Source of the DNA: Bacteroidota bacterium
GTDB lineage: Bacteria > Bacteroidota > Bacteroidia > Bacteroidales > JAADJA01
Assembly: GCA_020444515.1 (NCBI GenBank)
Contig: JAHLKX010000004.1
Coordinates: 1 to 64,000 of the forward strand
Direction of reading: 5' to 3'
Length of the DNA stretch: 64,000 nt
Shown here one piece after another: positions 36,339-45,730 of the stretch. The notes beneath the pieces are model-generated. The model was given only the letters and a program-made list of their open reading frames with translations, was not told the DNA's origin and did not search any database. Position 1 is the first letter of the stretch, and each line of letters begins with the position of its first letter. The position numbers and the translations under genes are program-made.

Positions 36339-37754
36339 ATGAAATATCTCTTCTATTTGATCATTCTGCTAATCCTCCATGTTTCTGGTGAGGCACAGGA
36401 TTCGCTTGACAATTATCTGCAAACTACATTCCCTGCTTTTCAACTAAAGTCGGACCTGCATTTTATCCGACAAAAGGTTGAATTTAAAAAATACAATGCC
36501 TCCGGATTTTATTTTATTGGCAAGAAGCGATTTAATTTTTTATATGACAGTATTTCACAGGTAATTGAGCATGAAAAGGAGATGACCCTAAAAGATTTTT
36601 ATCTCCTGACCTCCAGGCTAATCCAGGAACTTCAGGATGATCGGGCGGTTTATTCGATGGTTGGAGATCAACTGAAGAAAGAGAATCGATTACGACAAAT
36701 GAAGGATGCCATCAGGATACCCATCTATTCGGTCGTGATGAACGATACGGCATACATCCTCAATAGCAAATTATTACCGGATCATGCCCAATTGGTATCC
36801 ATCGATGGTATTCCTGCTACCGAAATCATCAAAAATACCTTTAAAGATGTATATCAAGATAACTGGCATTATCTGAATAACAATGGATTTGGCGCGTTCC
36901 CGTTTTATTTGCGTTACATATACATTTATGTGAAATACGGCTTTCGAGAAACCATAACAGTAACATACATCCCGCATGGAAAAAGTCTGCCTGAAAAACA
37001 GGAAATCAAATTATATAAACCCATTGATACCAGCCTCAGCAAAGCATTTATATATCCCGATAGAAAGAACAAGTCCCTCGAATTGCGTTTTGAGGAAGAT
37101 ATGGCCATTTTAAAAGTAAATGGTCACACCCCTTTTGAGATCAATATTGATACAATAAACGCTATTTTTTCCACCATTAAGGAGAAAAACAGTCAAACAC
37201 TGATCATCGATATTGCCAATTGCACCTTATCGTATGATTATTTCTGGTTGACATTGCTCAATTATTTCCATGAGGGAGAGATCAGTTTGTACGGTTATCA
37301 GAAAGAACCCGTCGATCTGAACAAGTATACCGTCAAACACCTCCGCAATAAGGATTATGTAAAAGGCAAGGTTTCAAAGATCGCCGACGACTGCCGTTTT
37401 AATGGTGATATTTATCTCGTCATGGGTTATGGCACCAGATCATCAGCCGTTACTTTTGCCGATATCATGACATATAACCGATTGGCAACAGCTACTTTCG
37501 GACAGGAAACAGGCGACAAGGCCAGCCGCTACGATCATCCGCTTCATTATTACCTGCCGGTTACAGGTCTAAGTTTATATTTATCATCAATGTTGGTCAA
37601 ATCACTGGACCAAACCAAACATACAAGGGGCATCATCCCCGACTATCAAATTAACCTGGAGAATATAAAAACGTATCATGAAAACAAGGAGCAGCACAAT
37701 GCGTTGATCCTTCAAAAGGTTATCCAAAAGATTAAAAAATTAGATCCATCATGA
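36339..37754 (+). CDS. Exported S41 peptidase-like protein
   Basis: A 471-residue exported protein (signal MKYLFYLIILLILHVSGEAQ). The layout is that of an S41 C-terminal-processing peptidase relative: an N-terminal helical part (LKSDLHFIRQKVE), a PDZ-like segment (LPDHAQLVSIDGIPATEII, about 145-163) and a C-terminal crotonase-like core (SQTLIIDIANCTLSYDYFW, then GDIYLVMGYGTRSSAVTFADIM, about 370-391, where Ser would be the nucleophile). No clear catalytic lysine motif is visible, so it may be inactive. The stop overlaps the next ATG by 4 bases (37751-37754), so it is translationally coupled to the NAD(P)H-hydrate repair gene, an unusual partner. Confidence 0.75.
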   Translation: MKYLFYLIILLILHVSGEAQDSLDNYLQTTFPAFQLKSDLHFIRQKVEFKKYNASGFYFIGKKRFNFLYDSISQVIEHEKEMTLKDFYLLTSRLIQELQDDRAVYSMVGDQLKKENRLRQMKDAIRIPIYSVVMNDTAYILNSKLLPDHAQLVSIDGIPATEIIKNTFKDVYQDNWHYLNNNGFGAFPFYLRYIYIYVKYGFRETITVTYIPHGKSLPEKQEIKLYKPIDTSLSKAFIYPDRKNKSLELRFEEDMAILKVNGHTPFEINIDTINAIFSTIKEKNSQTLIIDIANCTLSYDYFWLTLLNYFHEGEISLYGYQKEPVDLNKYTVKHLRNKDYVKGKVSKIADDCRFNGDIYLVMGYGTRSSAVTFADIMTYNRLATATFGQETGDKASRYDHPLHYYLPVTGLSLYLSSMLVKSLDQTKHTRGIIPDYQINLENIKTYHENKEQHNALILQKVIQKIKKLDPS

Positions 37755-39283
37755 AAATACTACCCATTGATAAAATCCGGGAAGCAGACGCCTATACCAT
37801 TAAACACGAACCCATCCCCGACATTGATCTGATGGAACGGGCATCCCGGGAATTGTTTGAGTGGATCAGTGCCAATATTCTGAATGATAAACCGGTCATT
37901 ATTTATTGCGGTATGGGCAACAATGGCGGGGATGGTTTTGCTCTCGGCCGGATGCTATCAGAGGCCGGTTATGCGGTTGAAATGAGGCTGGTGAAGTTTT
38001 CAGATAAGATGTCGCCAAGCTGCAAGACCAATTATGATCGTCTGAAAAAAATCAAGAAAATCAGACTGGTAGAGATCAAACCGGACAATAAACTACCAGT
38101 CATCAAACCCGAAACCATCATTATCGATGCTATTTTTGGTTCAGGCCTGACCCGTCCTGTAAAAGGATTCATCGGACAGGTGGTGCAACAGATCAATGAT
38201 AGTGAAAACATCATCATTGCGATTGATGCTCCTTCGGGATTCTTTTGCGATGATACCAACCAAAACAATGATGGTGCAATCATCAAAGCCGACTATACAT
38301 TGACCTTTCAATTTCCAAAATTCGGATTTTTGTTTCCTGAAAATGATCAATATGTCGGGCATTGGGAGGTCTTATTCATTGGACTGCACCCTGAATATAT
38401 CGAAAAGGTGGAAGTCCGCAACCACTACCTGCTGGCCAGTGATTGCAAACCGTTACTCAAAAAGCGCAATAAATTTGCACATAAGGGGACTTACGGTCAT
38501 GGACTGCTCATTGCAGGCGGTTATGGGAAAATGGGCGCCGCTGTTTTAGGGGCAAAAGCAGGACTAAAAGCCGGTGCAGGATTGATCACGGCCCATATCC
38601 CCAAATCGGGCAATACCATCATGCAAACGTCGGTTCCAATGGCCATGGTAAGCATGGATGAAAATGACCATTCTTTTACCCATCATCCTGATCTCTCTCC
38701 TTATGATGCCATCGCAATCGGACCGGGTATCGGCACAAAAAAAGAAACACAAAATGCTCTTAAAATACTCATTCAAAATACGGGACTACCCTTGATCTTT
38801 GATGCTGATGCCATCAATATCCTGGGCGAAAACAAAACCTGGATCCCATTTATCCCGAAAAGCAGCATATTCACTCCTCACCCCAAAGAATTTGAGCGAT
38901 TGGCTGGAAAAACATCCAATGATTTTGAACGCCATGCACGGCAACTGGAATTTGCACAGAAATATGAGGTATTTGTAATCCTGAAAGGAGCCCACACAGC
39001 CATTGCCTGTCCCGATGGAAACTGTTATTTCAATTCCACCGTAAATCCCGGAATGGCTACAGGTGGCAGCGGCGATGTCCTCACCGGTATATTGCTTGGA
39101 TTATTAGCACAGGGCTACCACCCCAAAATAGCGTGTATCCTGGGTGTATTTTTACATGGTTTGGCTGGTGATATTGCAGCTGAAAAGTGGGGTTATGAAT
39201 CCCTCACAGCCAACAATATAACACACTATCTTGGGAAAGCATTTCAACGGCTGACCCATCAGAACACCAGTGGATCCTTTTAA
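37751..39283 (+). CDS. nnr: Bifunctional NAD(P)H-hydrate epimerase / ADP-dependent hydrate dehydratase
   Basis: A 510-residue fusion of the two enzymes that repair hydrated NAD(P)H. The N-terminal epimerase (about 1-215) has CGMGNNGGDGFALGRML (about 52-68) and ETIIIDAIFGSGLTRPVKGF. The C-terminal ADP-dependent dehydratase (about 225-505) has KGTYGHGLLIAGGYGKMGAA, AIGPGIGTKKETQNALK, FTPHPKEFERLAG and the phosphate-binding GGSGDVLTGILLGLLAQGY. Full length and all motifs are present, so both activities are expected in the cytoplasm. It is the last gene of the plus-strand run and ends 11 bases from the convergent parE stop, with no terminator between them. Confidence 0.95.
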   Translation: MKILPIDKIREADAYTIKHEPIPDIDLMERASRELFEWISANILNDKPVIIYCGMGNNGGDGFALGRMLSEAGYAVEMRLVKFSDKMSPSCKTNYDRLKKIKKIRLVEIKPDNKLPVIKPETIIIDAIFGSGLTRPVKGFIGQVVQQINDSENIIIAIDAPSGFFCDDTNQNNDGAIIKADYTLTFQFPKFGFLFPENDQYVGHWEVLFIGLHPEYIEKVEVRNHYLLASDCKPLLKKRNKFAHKGTYGHGLLIAGGYGKMGAAVLGAKAGLKAGAGLITAHIPKSGNTIMQTSVPMAMVSMDENDHSFTHHPDLSPYDAIAIGPGIGTKKETQNALKILIQNTGLPLIFDADAINILGENKTWIPFIPKSSIFTPHPKEFERLAGKTSNDFERHARQLEFAQKYEVFVILKGAHTAIACPDGNCYFNSTVNPGMATGGSGDVLTGILLGLLAQGYHPKIACILGVFLHGLAGDIAAEKWGYESLTANNITHYLGKAFQRLTHQNTSGSF

Positions 39284-39294
39284 ATACCAGATGA

Positions 39295-41154
39295 TTAAGC
39301 TACTTTCAAATCTTCTACGACATCTTCCTCGATGCGCAGGTTATCGATGATGAATGTCTGTCGTTCGGGTGTATTCTTACCCATGTAAAAGCTCATGATT
39401 TCTTTGAGCGATGAGTCGCGCTGCAAAAGCACCGGGTCAAGCCGGATATTGGGTCCGATAAAATGCTTGAATTCGGATGGTGAAATTTCGCCGAGCCCCT
39501 TAAAACGAGTAATCTCTGGTTTACCACGTAATTTTTGAATGGCCTCTTTACGCTCATCATCGTTGTAGCAATAGATGGTTTCGTTTTTATCGCGCACCCT
39601 GAAAAGGGGCGTCTGCAAAATATAAAGATGTCCAGCCTTTACCAGGTCAGGATAAAATTGGAGGAAAAAAGTGATCAATAACAATCGGATGTGCATGCCA
39701 TCCACATCTGCATCGGTCGCGATCACAATATTGTTGTAACGCAGATTGTCCAGTCCTTCATCAATATTCAAAGCCGATTGCAACAGGTTGAACTCTTCAT
39801 TTTGGTATACGATCTTCTTACTCAGCCCAAAGCAGTTCAACGGTTTTCCTTTCAGGCTAAAGACAGCCTGTGTACTCACATCGCGCGACTTGGTGATGGA
39901 ACCACTGGCGGAATCACCCTCAGTTATAAAAATGGTCGTATCGAGCCTTTTTTCATGGTTGCCGCTATAGTGCACCTTACAATCACGAAGCTTTTTATTG
40001 TGCAAACTGGCTTTCTTTACACTCTCGCGCGCCAGCTTTTTAATGCCATCCAGTTCCTTGCGTTCTTTTTCCGACTGCATGATCTTGCGATACATGGTCT
40101 CGGCAGTTTCCTGGTTACGATGCAGGTAGTTATCCAGGTTACGTTTCACAATATCCGATACATAATTGCGAATGGTCTGCCCATCGGGTTCCAGGTATTG
40201 GCTACCAAGCTTGGTTTTTGTTTGTGATTCAAATACTGGCTCCGTTACCTTAATGCTAATGGCTGCTACAATGGATTGCCGCACATCACCGGTATCGAAG
40301 TCTTTGTTGTAAAACTCACGGATAGTCTTAACAATCGCCTCCTTGAAGGCTGCCTGGTGCGTTCCGCCCTGGGTGGTATGCTGACCATTAACAAAAGAGT
40401 AGTACTCTTCACCGTATTGTTTGGTAGAGTGGGTAAAGGCAAACTCAAGGTCACCCTCTTCGATATGGATTATGGGGTATAAAACAGGACCATTGCCATT
40501 GATGTTGCGATCCAGCAAATCAAGCAAACCGTTTTTAGCATAAAACCGTTCACCATTGTATTTGATAGACAATCCTTTATTCAGGAAAACATAATTCCAC
40601 AAAAGCTTTTCAACATATTCGCTGATATAGTGATAATTGCCGAAAACCTCCTTATCAGGTTCAAAAACCACCAGGGTTCCTGTTTTTTCGCCAACCGCCT
40701 TTTCTTCAACATCCCTTAGGAGCTTACCCTGTGTAAATTCTACGATCTTTGTTTTATCGTCACGGAAAGACTGGGTCATAAAATAGGAAGACAACGCATT
40801 GACAGCCTTGGAGCCAACACCATTCAAACCAACAGCCTTCTTAAATACTTTGGAGTCGTACTTGGCACCGGTATTGATCTTGGAAACACAGTCGAGCACC
40901 TTACCCAGGGGGATGCCCCGCCCATAATCACGGATGCTTACCTTTCGCTCATCAATGGTCACTTCAATGGTGCGTCCATTACCCATCACAAATTCATCGA
41001 TGGCATTGTCAATGATCTCCTTGATCAATACATAAATACCGTCATCCTGTGAAGCACCGTCTCCCAGCTTACCAATGTACATACCTGGCCGTAAACGAAT
41101 GTGCTCACGCCATTCCAGCGAACGTATGTTATCTTCTGTATAATTTTCAGCCAT
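39295..41154 (-). CDS. parE: DNA topoisomerase IV subunit B
   Basis: A ~619-residue type IIA topoisomerase ATPase subunit. GHKL ATPase: [36 protein letters not shown]; transducer domain; TOPRIM with TEGDSASGS (about 425-433) and [21 protein letters not shown]-terminal [13 protein letters not shown]. The length and QTKTKLGS motif fit ParE rather than the longer GyrB. The ATG at 41154 (MAENYTEDN) matches the family start; the frame is open to 41175. A TAATTTTG -7 element lies 19 bases upstream. The parC gene, often adjacent in this phylum, is not in the window. Confidence 0.94.
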   Translation of the reverse strand: MAENYTEDNIRSLEWREHIRLRPGMYIGKLGDGASQDDGIYVLIKEIIDNAIDEFVMGNGRTIEVTIDERKVSIRDYGRGIPLGKVLDCVSKINTGAKYDSKVFKKAVGLNGVGSKAVNALSSYFMTQSFRDDKTKIVEFTQGKLLRDVEEKAVGEKTGTLVVFEPDKEVFGNYHYISEYVEKLLWNYVFLNKGLSIKYNGERFYAKNGLLDLLDRNINGNGPVLYPIIHIEEGDLEFAFTHSTKQYGEEYYSFVNGQHTTQGGTHQAAFKEAIVKTIREFYNKDFDTGDVRQSIVAAISIKVTEPVFESQTKTKLGSQYLEPDGQTIRNYVSDIVKRNLDNYLHRNQETAETMYRKIMQSEKERKELDGIKKLARESVKKASLHNKKLRDCKVHYSGNHEKRLDTTIFITEGDSASGSITKSRDVSTQAVFSLKGKPLNCFGLSKKIVYQNEEFNLLQSALNIDEGLDNLRYNNIVIATDADVDGMHIRLLLITFFLQFYPDLVKAGHLYILQTPLFRVRDKNETIYCYNDDERKEAIQKLRGKPEITRFKGLGEISPSEFKHFIGPNIRLDPVLLQRDSSLKEIMSFYMGKNTPERQTFIIDNLRIEEDVVEDLKVA

Positions 41155-41172
41155 TCCTATCCCGATTTTGGG

Positions 41173-41180
41173 CAAAATTA
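41173..41180 (-). promoter_or_regulatory. Candidate -7 element of parE
   Basis: Minus-strand TAATTTTG fits TAnnTTTG exactly and lies 18 bases before the ATG at 41154; it supports that start rather than the upstream in-frame one at 41175. No convincing TTTG at -33. Confidence 0.45.
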
Positions 41181-41348
41181 ATTAAACAAACCTTTGCCAG
41201 TAGAGGCTTTCAGGAAAAGTTATCAAATAAAAATGTTAATATCTGTTCACAACTTCGGAGTTGTCATTGCTCCAATCAGAACACAATCTGTTAAACCTAA
41301 AATTGAATGAAATATTACAAATAAAATGAGTTTTGTTGGGAAGAAACC

Positions 41349-41999
41349 TTATCTCATATCAATCACATCCGCATCCGGGAATTCGGATTTATCGAAGGTG
41401 AAGGTTGATTCCGGTACATCTACGTTGGGTGTGAACTTGCGAATTACATAGGAATAAGTACTTCCATTTTTATCGAATATAGTGGCATCCAGCAACTGGT
41501 CCTTTTCCTTGTCGATGATCAGCCGCACTTTATAATAGGATTTTCCTTCGATGGGTGTAAGATCAATAACGTAGGCGGTTGTTCCATACAAAAATTCTTC
41601 ACCGATGTATTTCGAACGATAATCCTCACTGTAAGAGGACAGCAATTTATTGGGAGAAATCGATTCTTCAGCATCTTCGAGTGAATTGATCTGAACCTCT
41701 TCGGCATCTTCGATATAGGTCCAGAGGGTTGCTCCATCAGAGATCACTGTTTGGCCGGCAATGTTGAGGCGATATTTATCGCCCATTACCATCAGCTTTC
41801 CCTCGGTTTGTTCATCAATCCCTGCATCTGTATTTTCCATTTTGTAAACAAATTCCACTTCAATGGTTTTGTAGGATTCTGTCCGGGCTGTCAATCGTTC
41901 GAGGATCTCGTTGGACTTTCTATCACCTGTGTTTGCATCCTGTGCTGTTAATTGCATGCCCATCAATATACTGAGCGTTGTATACAATATCCTTTTCAT
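41349..41999 (-). CDS. lolA: Outer-membrane lipoprotein carrier LolA-like protein
   Basis: A 216-residue exported protein (signal MKRILYTTLSILMGMQLTAQ) of the LolA fold: ILERLTARTESYKTIEVEFVYKM opens the unclosed half-barrel, followed by GKLMVMGDKYRLNIAGQTVISDGATLWTY and the strand YKVRLIIDKEKDQLLDATIF. In Bacteroidota the gene downstream of ftsK is regularly LolA-like, as here (10 bases after the ftsK stop). LolA shuttles lipoproteins across the periplasm from LolCDE. Assignment rests on the fold pattern and context; binding was not testable. Confidence 0.88.
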   Translation of the reverse strand: MKRILYTTLSILMGMQLTAQDANTGDRKSNEILERLTARTESYKTIEVEFVYKMENTDAGIDEQTEGKLMVMGDKYRLNIAGQTVISDGATLWTYIEDAEEVQINSLEDAEESISPNKLLSSYSEDYRSKYIGEEFLYGTTAYVIDLTPIEGKSYYKVRLIIDKEKDQLLDATIFDKNGSTYSYVIRKFTPNVDVPESTFTFDKSEFPDADVIDMR

Positions 42000-42009
42000 A
42001 TTTATTCTG

Positions 42010-44451
42010 CTAATTTTGACCTAAATCCTTCAAAAACTGTTCCAGAGCCATTTCATTGGCCACCTTGACATCCCTGGCTTTGCTTCCTTCAAATGGCCCC
42101 ACGATTCCGGCAGCCTCAAGTTGATCGATGATACGGCCGGCCCGGTTATATCCAAGTTTCAATTTACGTTGCAATAAAGAAGTAGAACCCTGCTGTGTCT
42201 GAACAATGATCCTGGCCGCTTCTTCGAACAACTCATCCCTTTCTGTCGGATCAAACTCACCAATGCCTTCACTCTCTTCATCCTGGTAGTCGGGTAAATG
42301 CAATGCATCGGGGTAAGCCCTTTGGGAGCCGATGAAATCGGTCAATTTATCAATTTCGGGCGTATCGATAAAGGCACATTGTAACCGGAGTAAATCGCTT
42401 CCGGTGGATAAAAGCATATCTCCCCTTCCAATGAGTTGGTCGGCTCCACCTGTATCCAGGATGGTGCGGGAATCGATCTTGGAGATCACCCTGAAAGCAA
42501 CCCGTGCCGGGAAATTGGCTTTGATAGATCCTGTTATGATATTTACCGAAGGTCGTTGGGTGGCAATGATCAGATGGATACCCACCGCCCTGGCCAACTG
42601 GGCCAGACGTGTAATGGGGACTTCGATCTCTTTTCCTGCTGTCATGATCAGGTCGGCAAATTCATCGATCACCAGCACAATGTAAGGCAAAAACCGATGG
42701 CCATGTAAAGGACTCAGTTTTCTTTGCCTGAATTTCACATTGTATTCTTTCACATTGCGCACCTGGGCGTCCTTTAGCAATTCATAGCGGTTATCCATTT
42801 CAATGCTAAGGGAGTTAAGGGTTCTTACCACCTTGCGGGTATCTGTAATAATTGCCTCTTCCGAATCAGGCAGCTTAGCCAAAAAATGGCGTTCAATCTT
42901 GGAATAAAGGGTTAGTTCCACCTTTTTCGGATCTACCATTACAAACTTCAGTTCTGAAGGGTGCTTTTTATACAACAGGGATGAAATGATGGCATTCAGT
43001 CCCACCGACTTCCCCTGGCCCGTTGCACCGGCCATCAGTATATGAGGCATCCTGGTGAGGTCGGCTATAAAACTTTCATTGGCAATGGTCTTACCCATCC
43101 CGAAAGGTAATTCGTATTTGGTATTTTGGAATTTTTCAGTAGCCAGCACCGACTTCATCGAAACGATATCAGGGTTGCTATTGGGCACTTCGATACCGAT
43201 GGTCCCTTTCCCGGGAATGGGCGCAATGATACGGATACCCAGAGCTGCCAGGCTTAAGGCAATATCGTCTTCGAGATTTTTAATCTTGGAGATGCGGATA
43301 CCCGGTGCCGGGATGATCTCGTAAAGGGTAACTGTCGGACCAATTGTCGCTTTGATTTTTTTGATCTGGATGGAATAATTATTCAGCGTTTCGACAATGC
43401 GATTTTTATTTCGCTCCAACTCCTCTTTTTGAACAGTTATTTCATCCGAACCATATTCTTCGAGCAGATTCAGATCCGGGAATTTATAACCCGGAAGATC
43501 GAGCCAGGGATCATAAGGCTCATCAATGGTGTGGTGTTCAACCTCCTCATCTTCATCTTCAACCATTGCATCGCCATTGCCTTTGGGTGTTTCGATGGTC
43601 ATTTCAATATCGTCACCTGCAGGTTCATTGGTGGTGGCTTGCGAAATACCCGGATCAAGAACAATGAGTTCTTCAGGTCGCTCATCGTCATCCTCCTCAA
43701 TGGGCTGCGGCTTTACATACCCATCATCTGTATTATCACTTGAATCCTCATCGTCCACTGCAAATTCAGCAGTATTGTATTTATCTTCCTTTCCTGGTTT
43801 GTTTGCTTTACGGGGGTCAGCCTGTTTTTTTTTAAACGAAAACAATCCTTTCAGGAATCCAAAAGAAAAATCGTGGTTAAAAATTAGGTAGCTTAAAGCG
43901 ATGAATAATAAAAGCATACCGGCACCGATACGGCCCAGGTATAAAGAAAGCAAACCCGCATATACCCTTCCAAACTCACCACCCAGGATGGTCAATGTAT
44001 CATGGTGGCCAAAAAGAAATCCCAGAGACAGCGAAAGCCAGATCATGATCAGCAACGAGAGGCGGGTTGTTTTCCAAAGCGGAAGCAAGGTAATCTTCAT
44101 GAGCCATTTGATCCCAAACAGAAAAAACAGCAGCACAAAGGCAAAAGAGCCGATCCCAAACCAACGCTCGATGAAAAGCATGGAAATCGCCCTTCCGACT
44201 GATCCAATCCAGTTTTTGGCACCTGCGCCGGGCTTGACGGCATGATCGGCCTGCCAGGTAAAAAAGTAGGAAACAAAGGCAAAGAACAACACCACCGAAA
44301 ACATGATAAAAAACAAACCGGTTACTTTTCTGAATTTTTCACTTTTCAGAAAAGCCCGGAATGAACGAAAGACATGTTTCCTGTTCTTTTTTTTACCGGA
44401 TGATCCAGATGATTTGTTGCTATTTTTCAGACTGTTCGCCTTCTTCGCCAT
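42010..44451 (-). CDS. ftsK: DNA translocase FtsK/SpoIIIE
   Basis: An ~813-residue DNA pump for chromosome segregation at the septum. Four or five N-terminal membrane helices (about 30-210), a short acidic linker rich in Asp/Glu (about 225-330), then the FtsK motor: alpha domain YSIQIKKIKATIGPTVTLYE, Walker A MAGATGQGKSVGLNA (about 475-489), Walker B YIVLVIDEFADLIMTAG (about 595-611) and RLAQLARAVGIHLIIATQRP. The C-terminal winged-helix gamma domain (LLQRKLKLGYNRAGRIIDQLEAAGIVGP) reads KOPS-type sites. ATG 44451 (MAKKANSL) is preferred to 44502. It precedes lolA in one transcript. Confidence 0.96.
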   Translation of the reverse strand: MAKKANSLKNSNKSSGSSGKKKNRKHVFRSFRAFLKSEKFRKVTGLFFIMFSVVLFFAFVSYFFTWQADHAVKPGAGAKNWIGSVGRAISMLFIERWFGIGSFAFVLLFFLFGIKWLMKITLLPLWKTTRLSLLIMIWLSLSLGFLFGHHDTLTILGGEFGRVYAGLLSLYLGRIGAGMLLLFIALSYLIFNHDFSFGFLKGLFSFKKKQADPRKANKPGKEDKYNTAEFAVDDEDSSDNTDDGYVKPQPIEEDDDERPEELIVLDPGISQATTNEPAGDDIEMTIETPKGNGDAMVEDEDEEVEHHTIDEPYDPWLDLPGYKFPDLNLLEEYGSDEITVQKEELERNKNRIVETLNNYSIQIKKIKATIGPTVTLYEIIPAPGIRISKIKNLEDDIALSLAALGIRIIAPIPGKGTIGIEVPNSNPDIVSMKSVLATEKFQNTKYELPFGMGKTIANESFIADLTRMPHILMAGATGQGKSVGLNAIISSLLYKKHPSELKFVMVDPKKVELTLYSKIERHFLAKLPDSEEAIITDTRKVVRTLNSLSIEMDNRYELLKDAQVRNVKEYNVKFRQRKLSPLHGHRFLPYIVLVIDEFADLIMTAGKEIEVPITRLAQLARAVGIHLIIATQRPSVNIITGSIKANFPARVAFRVISKIDSRTILDTGGADQLIGRGDMLLSTGSDLLRLQCAFIDTPEIDKLTDFIGSQRAYPDALHLPDYQDEESEGIGEFDPTERDELFEEAARIIVQTQQGSTSLLQRKLKLGYNRAGRIIDQLEAAGIVGPFEGSKARDVKVANEMALEQFLKDLGQN

Positions 44452-44469
44452 GTATCGCTCAATTTGGTG

Positions 44470-44503
44470 CAAAAGTAATAAAACCTGCGTTCGAAAGAGC
44501 AAA
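44470..44503 (-). promoter_or_regulatory. Candidate promoter of ftsK-lolA
   Basis: On the minus strand TTTG (44500-44503), 22 bases, TACTTTTG (44470-44477), then the ATG at 44451 after 18 bases. Consensus elements, spacing slightly long. It lies just inside the terminator hairpin of the preceding gene, so ftsK-lolA should be an independent unit. Confidence 0.45.
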
Positions 44504-44534
44504 TAAAAAAATCCTCTATCAACAAGAGGATTTT
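44504..44534 (-). terminator. Intrinsic terminator of the DUF4412 gene
   Basis: AAAATCCTCT (44508-44517), loop of 7, AGAGGATTTT (44525-44534): a 10-bp perfect stem. On the minus strand it is followed by a run of T. It lies 28 bases past the DUF4412 stop and upstream of the ftsK promoter. Confidence 0.85.
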
Positions 44535-44561
44535 AATAAATCAAACGAGAAACACCCAATT

Positions 44562-45242
44562 TTAGTACCCGCCTCCGAACATGTTTTCCAGTTCCTGTTG
44601 GGTTACCTTCTTATAATCTTCAGGTATTTCAAATTCTTTGTCTGATACCTTCTTTTTATCAACACTGATGGCTTCCATTTGCATTTTCATGCCCGACTCA
44701 TCCATGGAAAATTCAAGTAAGACACCCTTCACATCTTTGAAAATCGGATTGGAAGCATTCATGGCACCATCACCCAGTTCTTCAGTTAACCATGCCACCT
44801 GGGTATATGATTTTCCCTTACTGGTGTATGAAACGTTCACCTTATGGCACTGGTATCCGGCAATCTCTTTGGTTTCATCCGTTTCCTCTACATTGATTTC
44901 GCCCATTTCAGCAACTTCTTCTTCAATGCTTTCAGGGGTAACGGCAACGGCCAACTTCTGTCCCATCATATCCATCAGAACAGTACCCGAATTGGTAGCC
45001 GCATTAAAAATGGTGACCGTACTTCCCATGCTCATACTGATGTCCATCTTCGACCAATCGCCTTTAACTGTGGCTTTCATGGTGGTTGGCATCATTGCCA
45101 TGGTTTGTGCATCCAGTTTACTATCAGGATAAGTAATGTTATAAACGATGGTTCCGGTAAACTCCTTGTCACCTGCGTAGACTTGCAAACCGGCTAATAA
45201 ACCAACCAGTGCAATGATCATTGTCATAAATTGTTTTCTCAT
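44562..45242 (-). CDS. Exported DUF4412-like protein
   Basis: A ~226-residue exported protein with signal MRKQFMTMIIALVGLLAGLQVYAG. The mature part (FTGTIVYNITYPDSKLDAQ, a Met-rich stretch DISMSMGSTVTIFNAATNSG, then IAGYQCHKVNVSYTSKGKSY, VAWLTEELGDGAMNA and DKEFEIPEDYKKVTQQ) matches the DUF4412/GLPGLI-like pattern of Bacteroidota periplasmic proteins, whose function is unknown. ATG 45242 is chosen for the signal peptide; the frame is open to 45263. It follows the cyclophilin gene (stop 45253, 10 bases upstream of this start) in the same orientation and is closed by its own terminator. Confidence 0.82.
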   Translation of the reverse strand: MRKQFMTMIIALVGLLAGLQVYAGDKEFTGTIVYNITYPDSKLDAQTMAMMPTTMKATVKGDWSKMDISMSMGSTVTIFNAATNSGTVLMDMMGQKLAVAVTPESIEEEVAEMGEINVEETDETKEIAGYQCHKVNVSYTSKGKSYTQVAWLTEELGDGAMNASNPIFKDVKGVLLEFSMDESGMKMQMEAISVDKKKVSDKEFEIPEDYKKVTQQELENMFGGGY

Positions 45243-45252
45243 TCTATTAGTT

Positions 45253-45690
45253 TTAAGATTCAATAATATTAATTTTTAAAATTTTATCACCTCTTTTGAT
45301 TTCATCAATCACATCAAGGCCTTCTACTACTTTACCGAATACGGTATGTTGTCGGTCGAGGTGCTGGGTATTGTGACGATTGTGACAAATAAAAAATTGA
45401 GATCCGCCGGTATCCCTTCCCGCATGTGCCATCGAAAGCACACCCCGGTCGTGATATTGATTATCGCCATCCAGTTCACACGGGATGCTATAACCCGGGC
45501 CACCGGTACCATCTCCTTTCGGACAACCGCCCTGTATGACAAAATCAGGGATCACCCGATGAAAGGTGAGGCCATCATAAAATCCCTCTTTGGATAATTT
45601 CACAAAATTCTCAACTGTTTTCGGGGCATCTTTGTCATAAAATTCAACATGCATGATCCCCTTATCGGTATGAATTTCCGCTTTTTTCAT
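45253..45690 (-). CDS. Cyclophilin-type peptidyl-prolyl cis-trans isomerase
   Basis: A 145-residue single-domain cyclophilin that isomerises X-Pro bonds during folding. The active-site motifs are complete: [21 protein letters not shown] (about 43-63; catalytic Arg in FHRV), [20 protein letters not shown] (about 83-102) and [20 protein letters not shown] (about 109-128). There is no signal peptide, so it is probably cytoplasmic. It lies between lepB (41 bases upstream) and the DUF4412 gene (10 bases downstream), suggesting a lepB-cyclophilin-DUF4412 transcript. Confidence 0.95.
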   Translation of the reverse strand: MKKAEIHTDKGIMHVEFYDKDAPKTVENFVKLSKEGFYDGLTFHRVIPDFVIQGGCPKGDGTGGPGYSIPCELDGDNQYHDRGVLSMAHAGRDTGGSQFFICHNRHNTQHLDRQHTVFGKVVEGLDVIDEIKRGDKILKINIIES

Positions 45691-45730
45691 TTTGATTTAA
45701 AAGATTTATTTGAATAAATAAAAATAGTGA

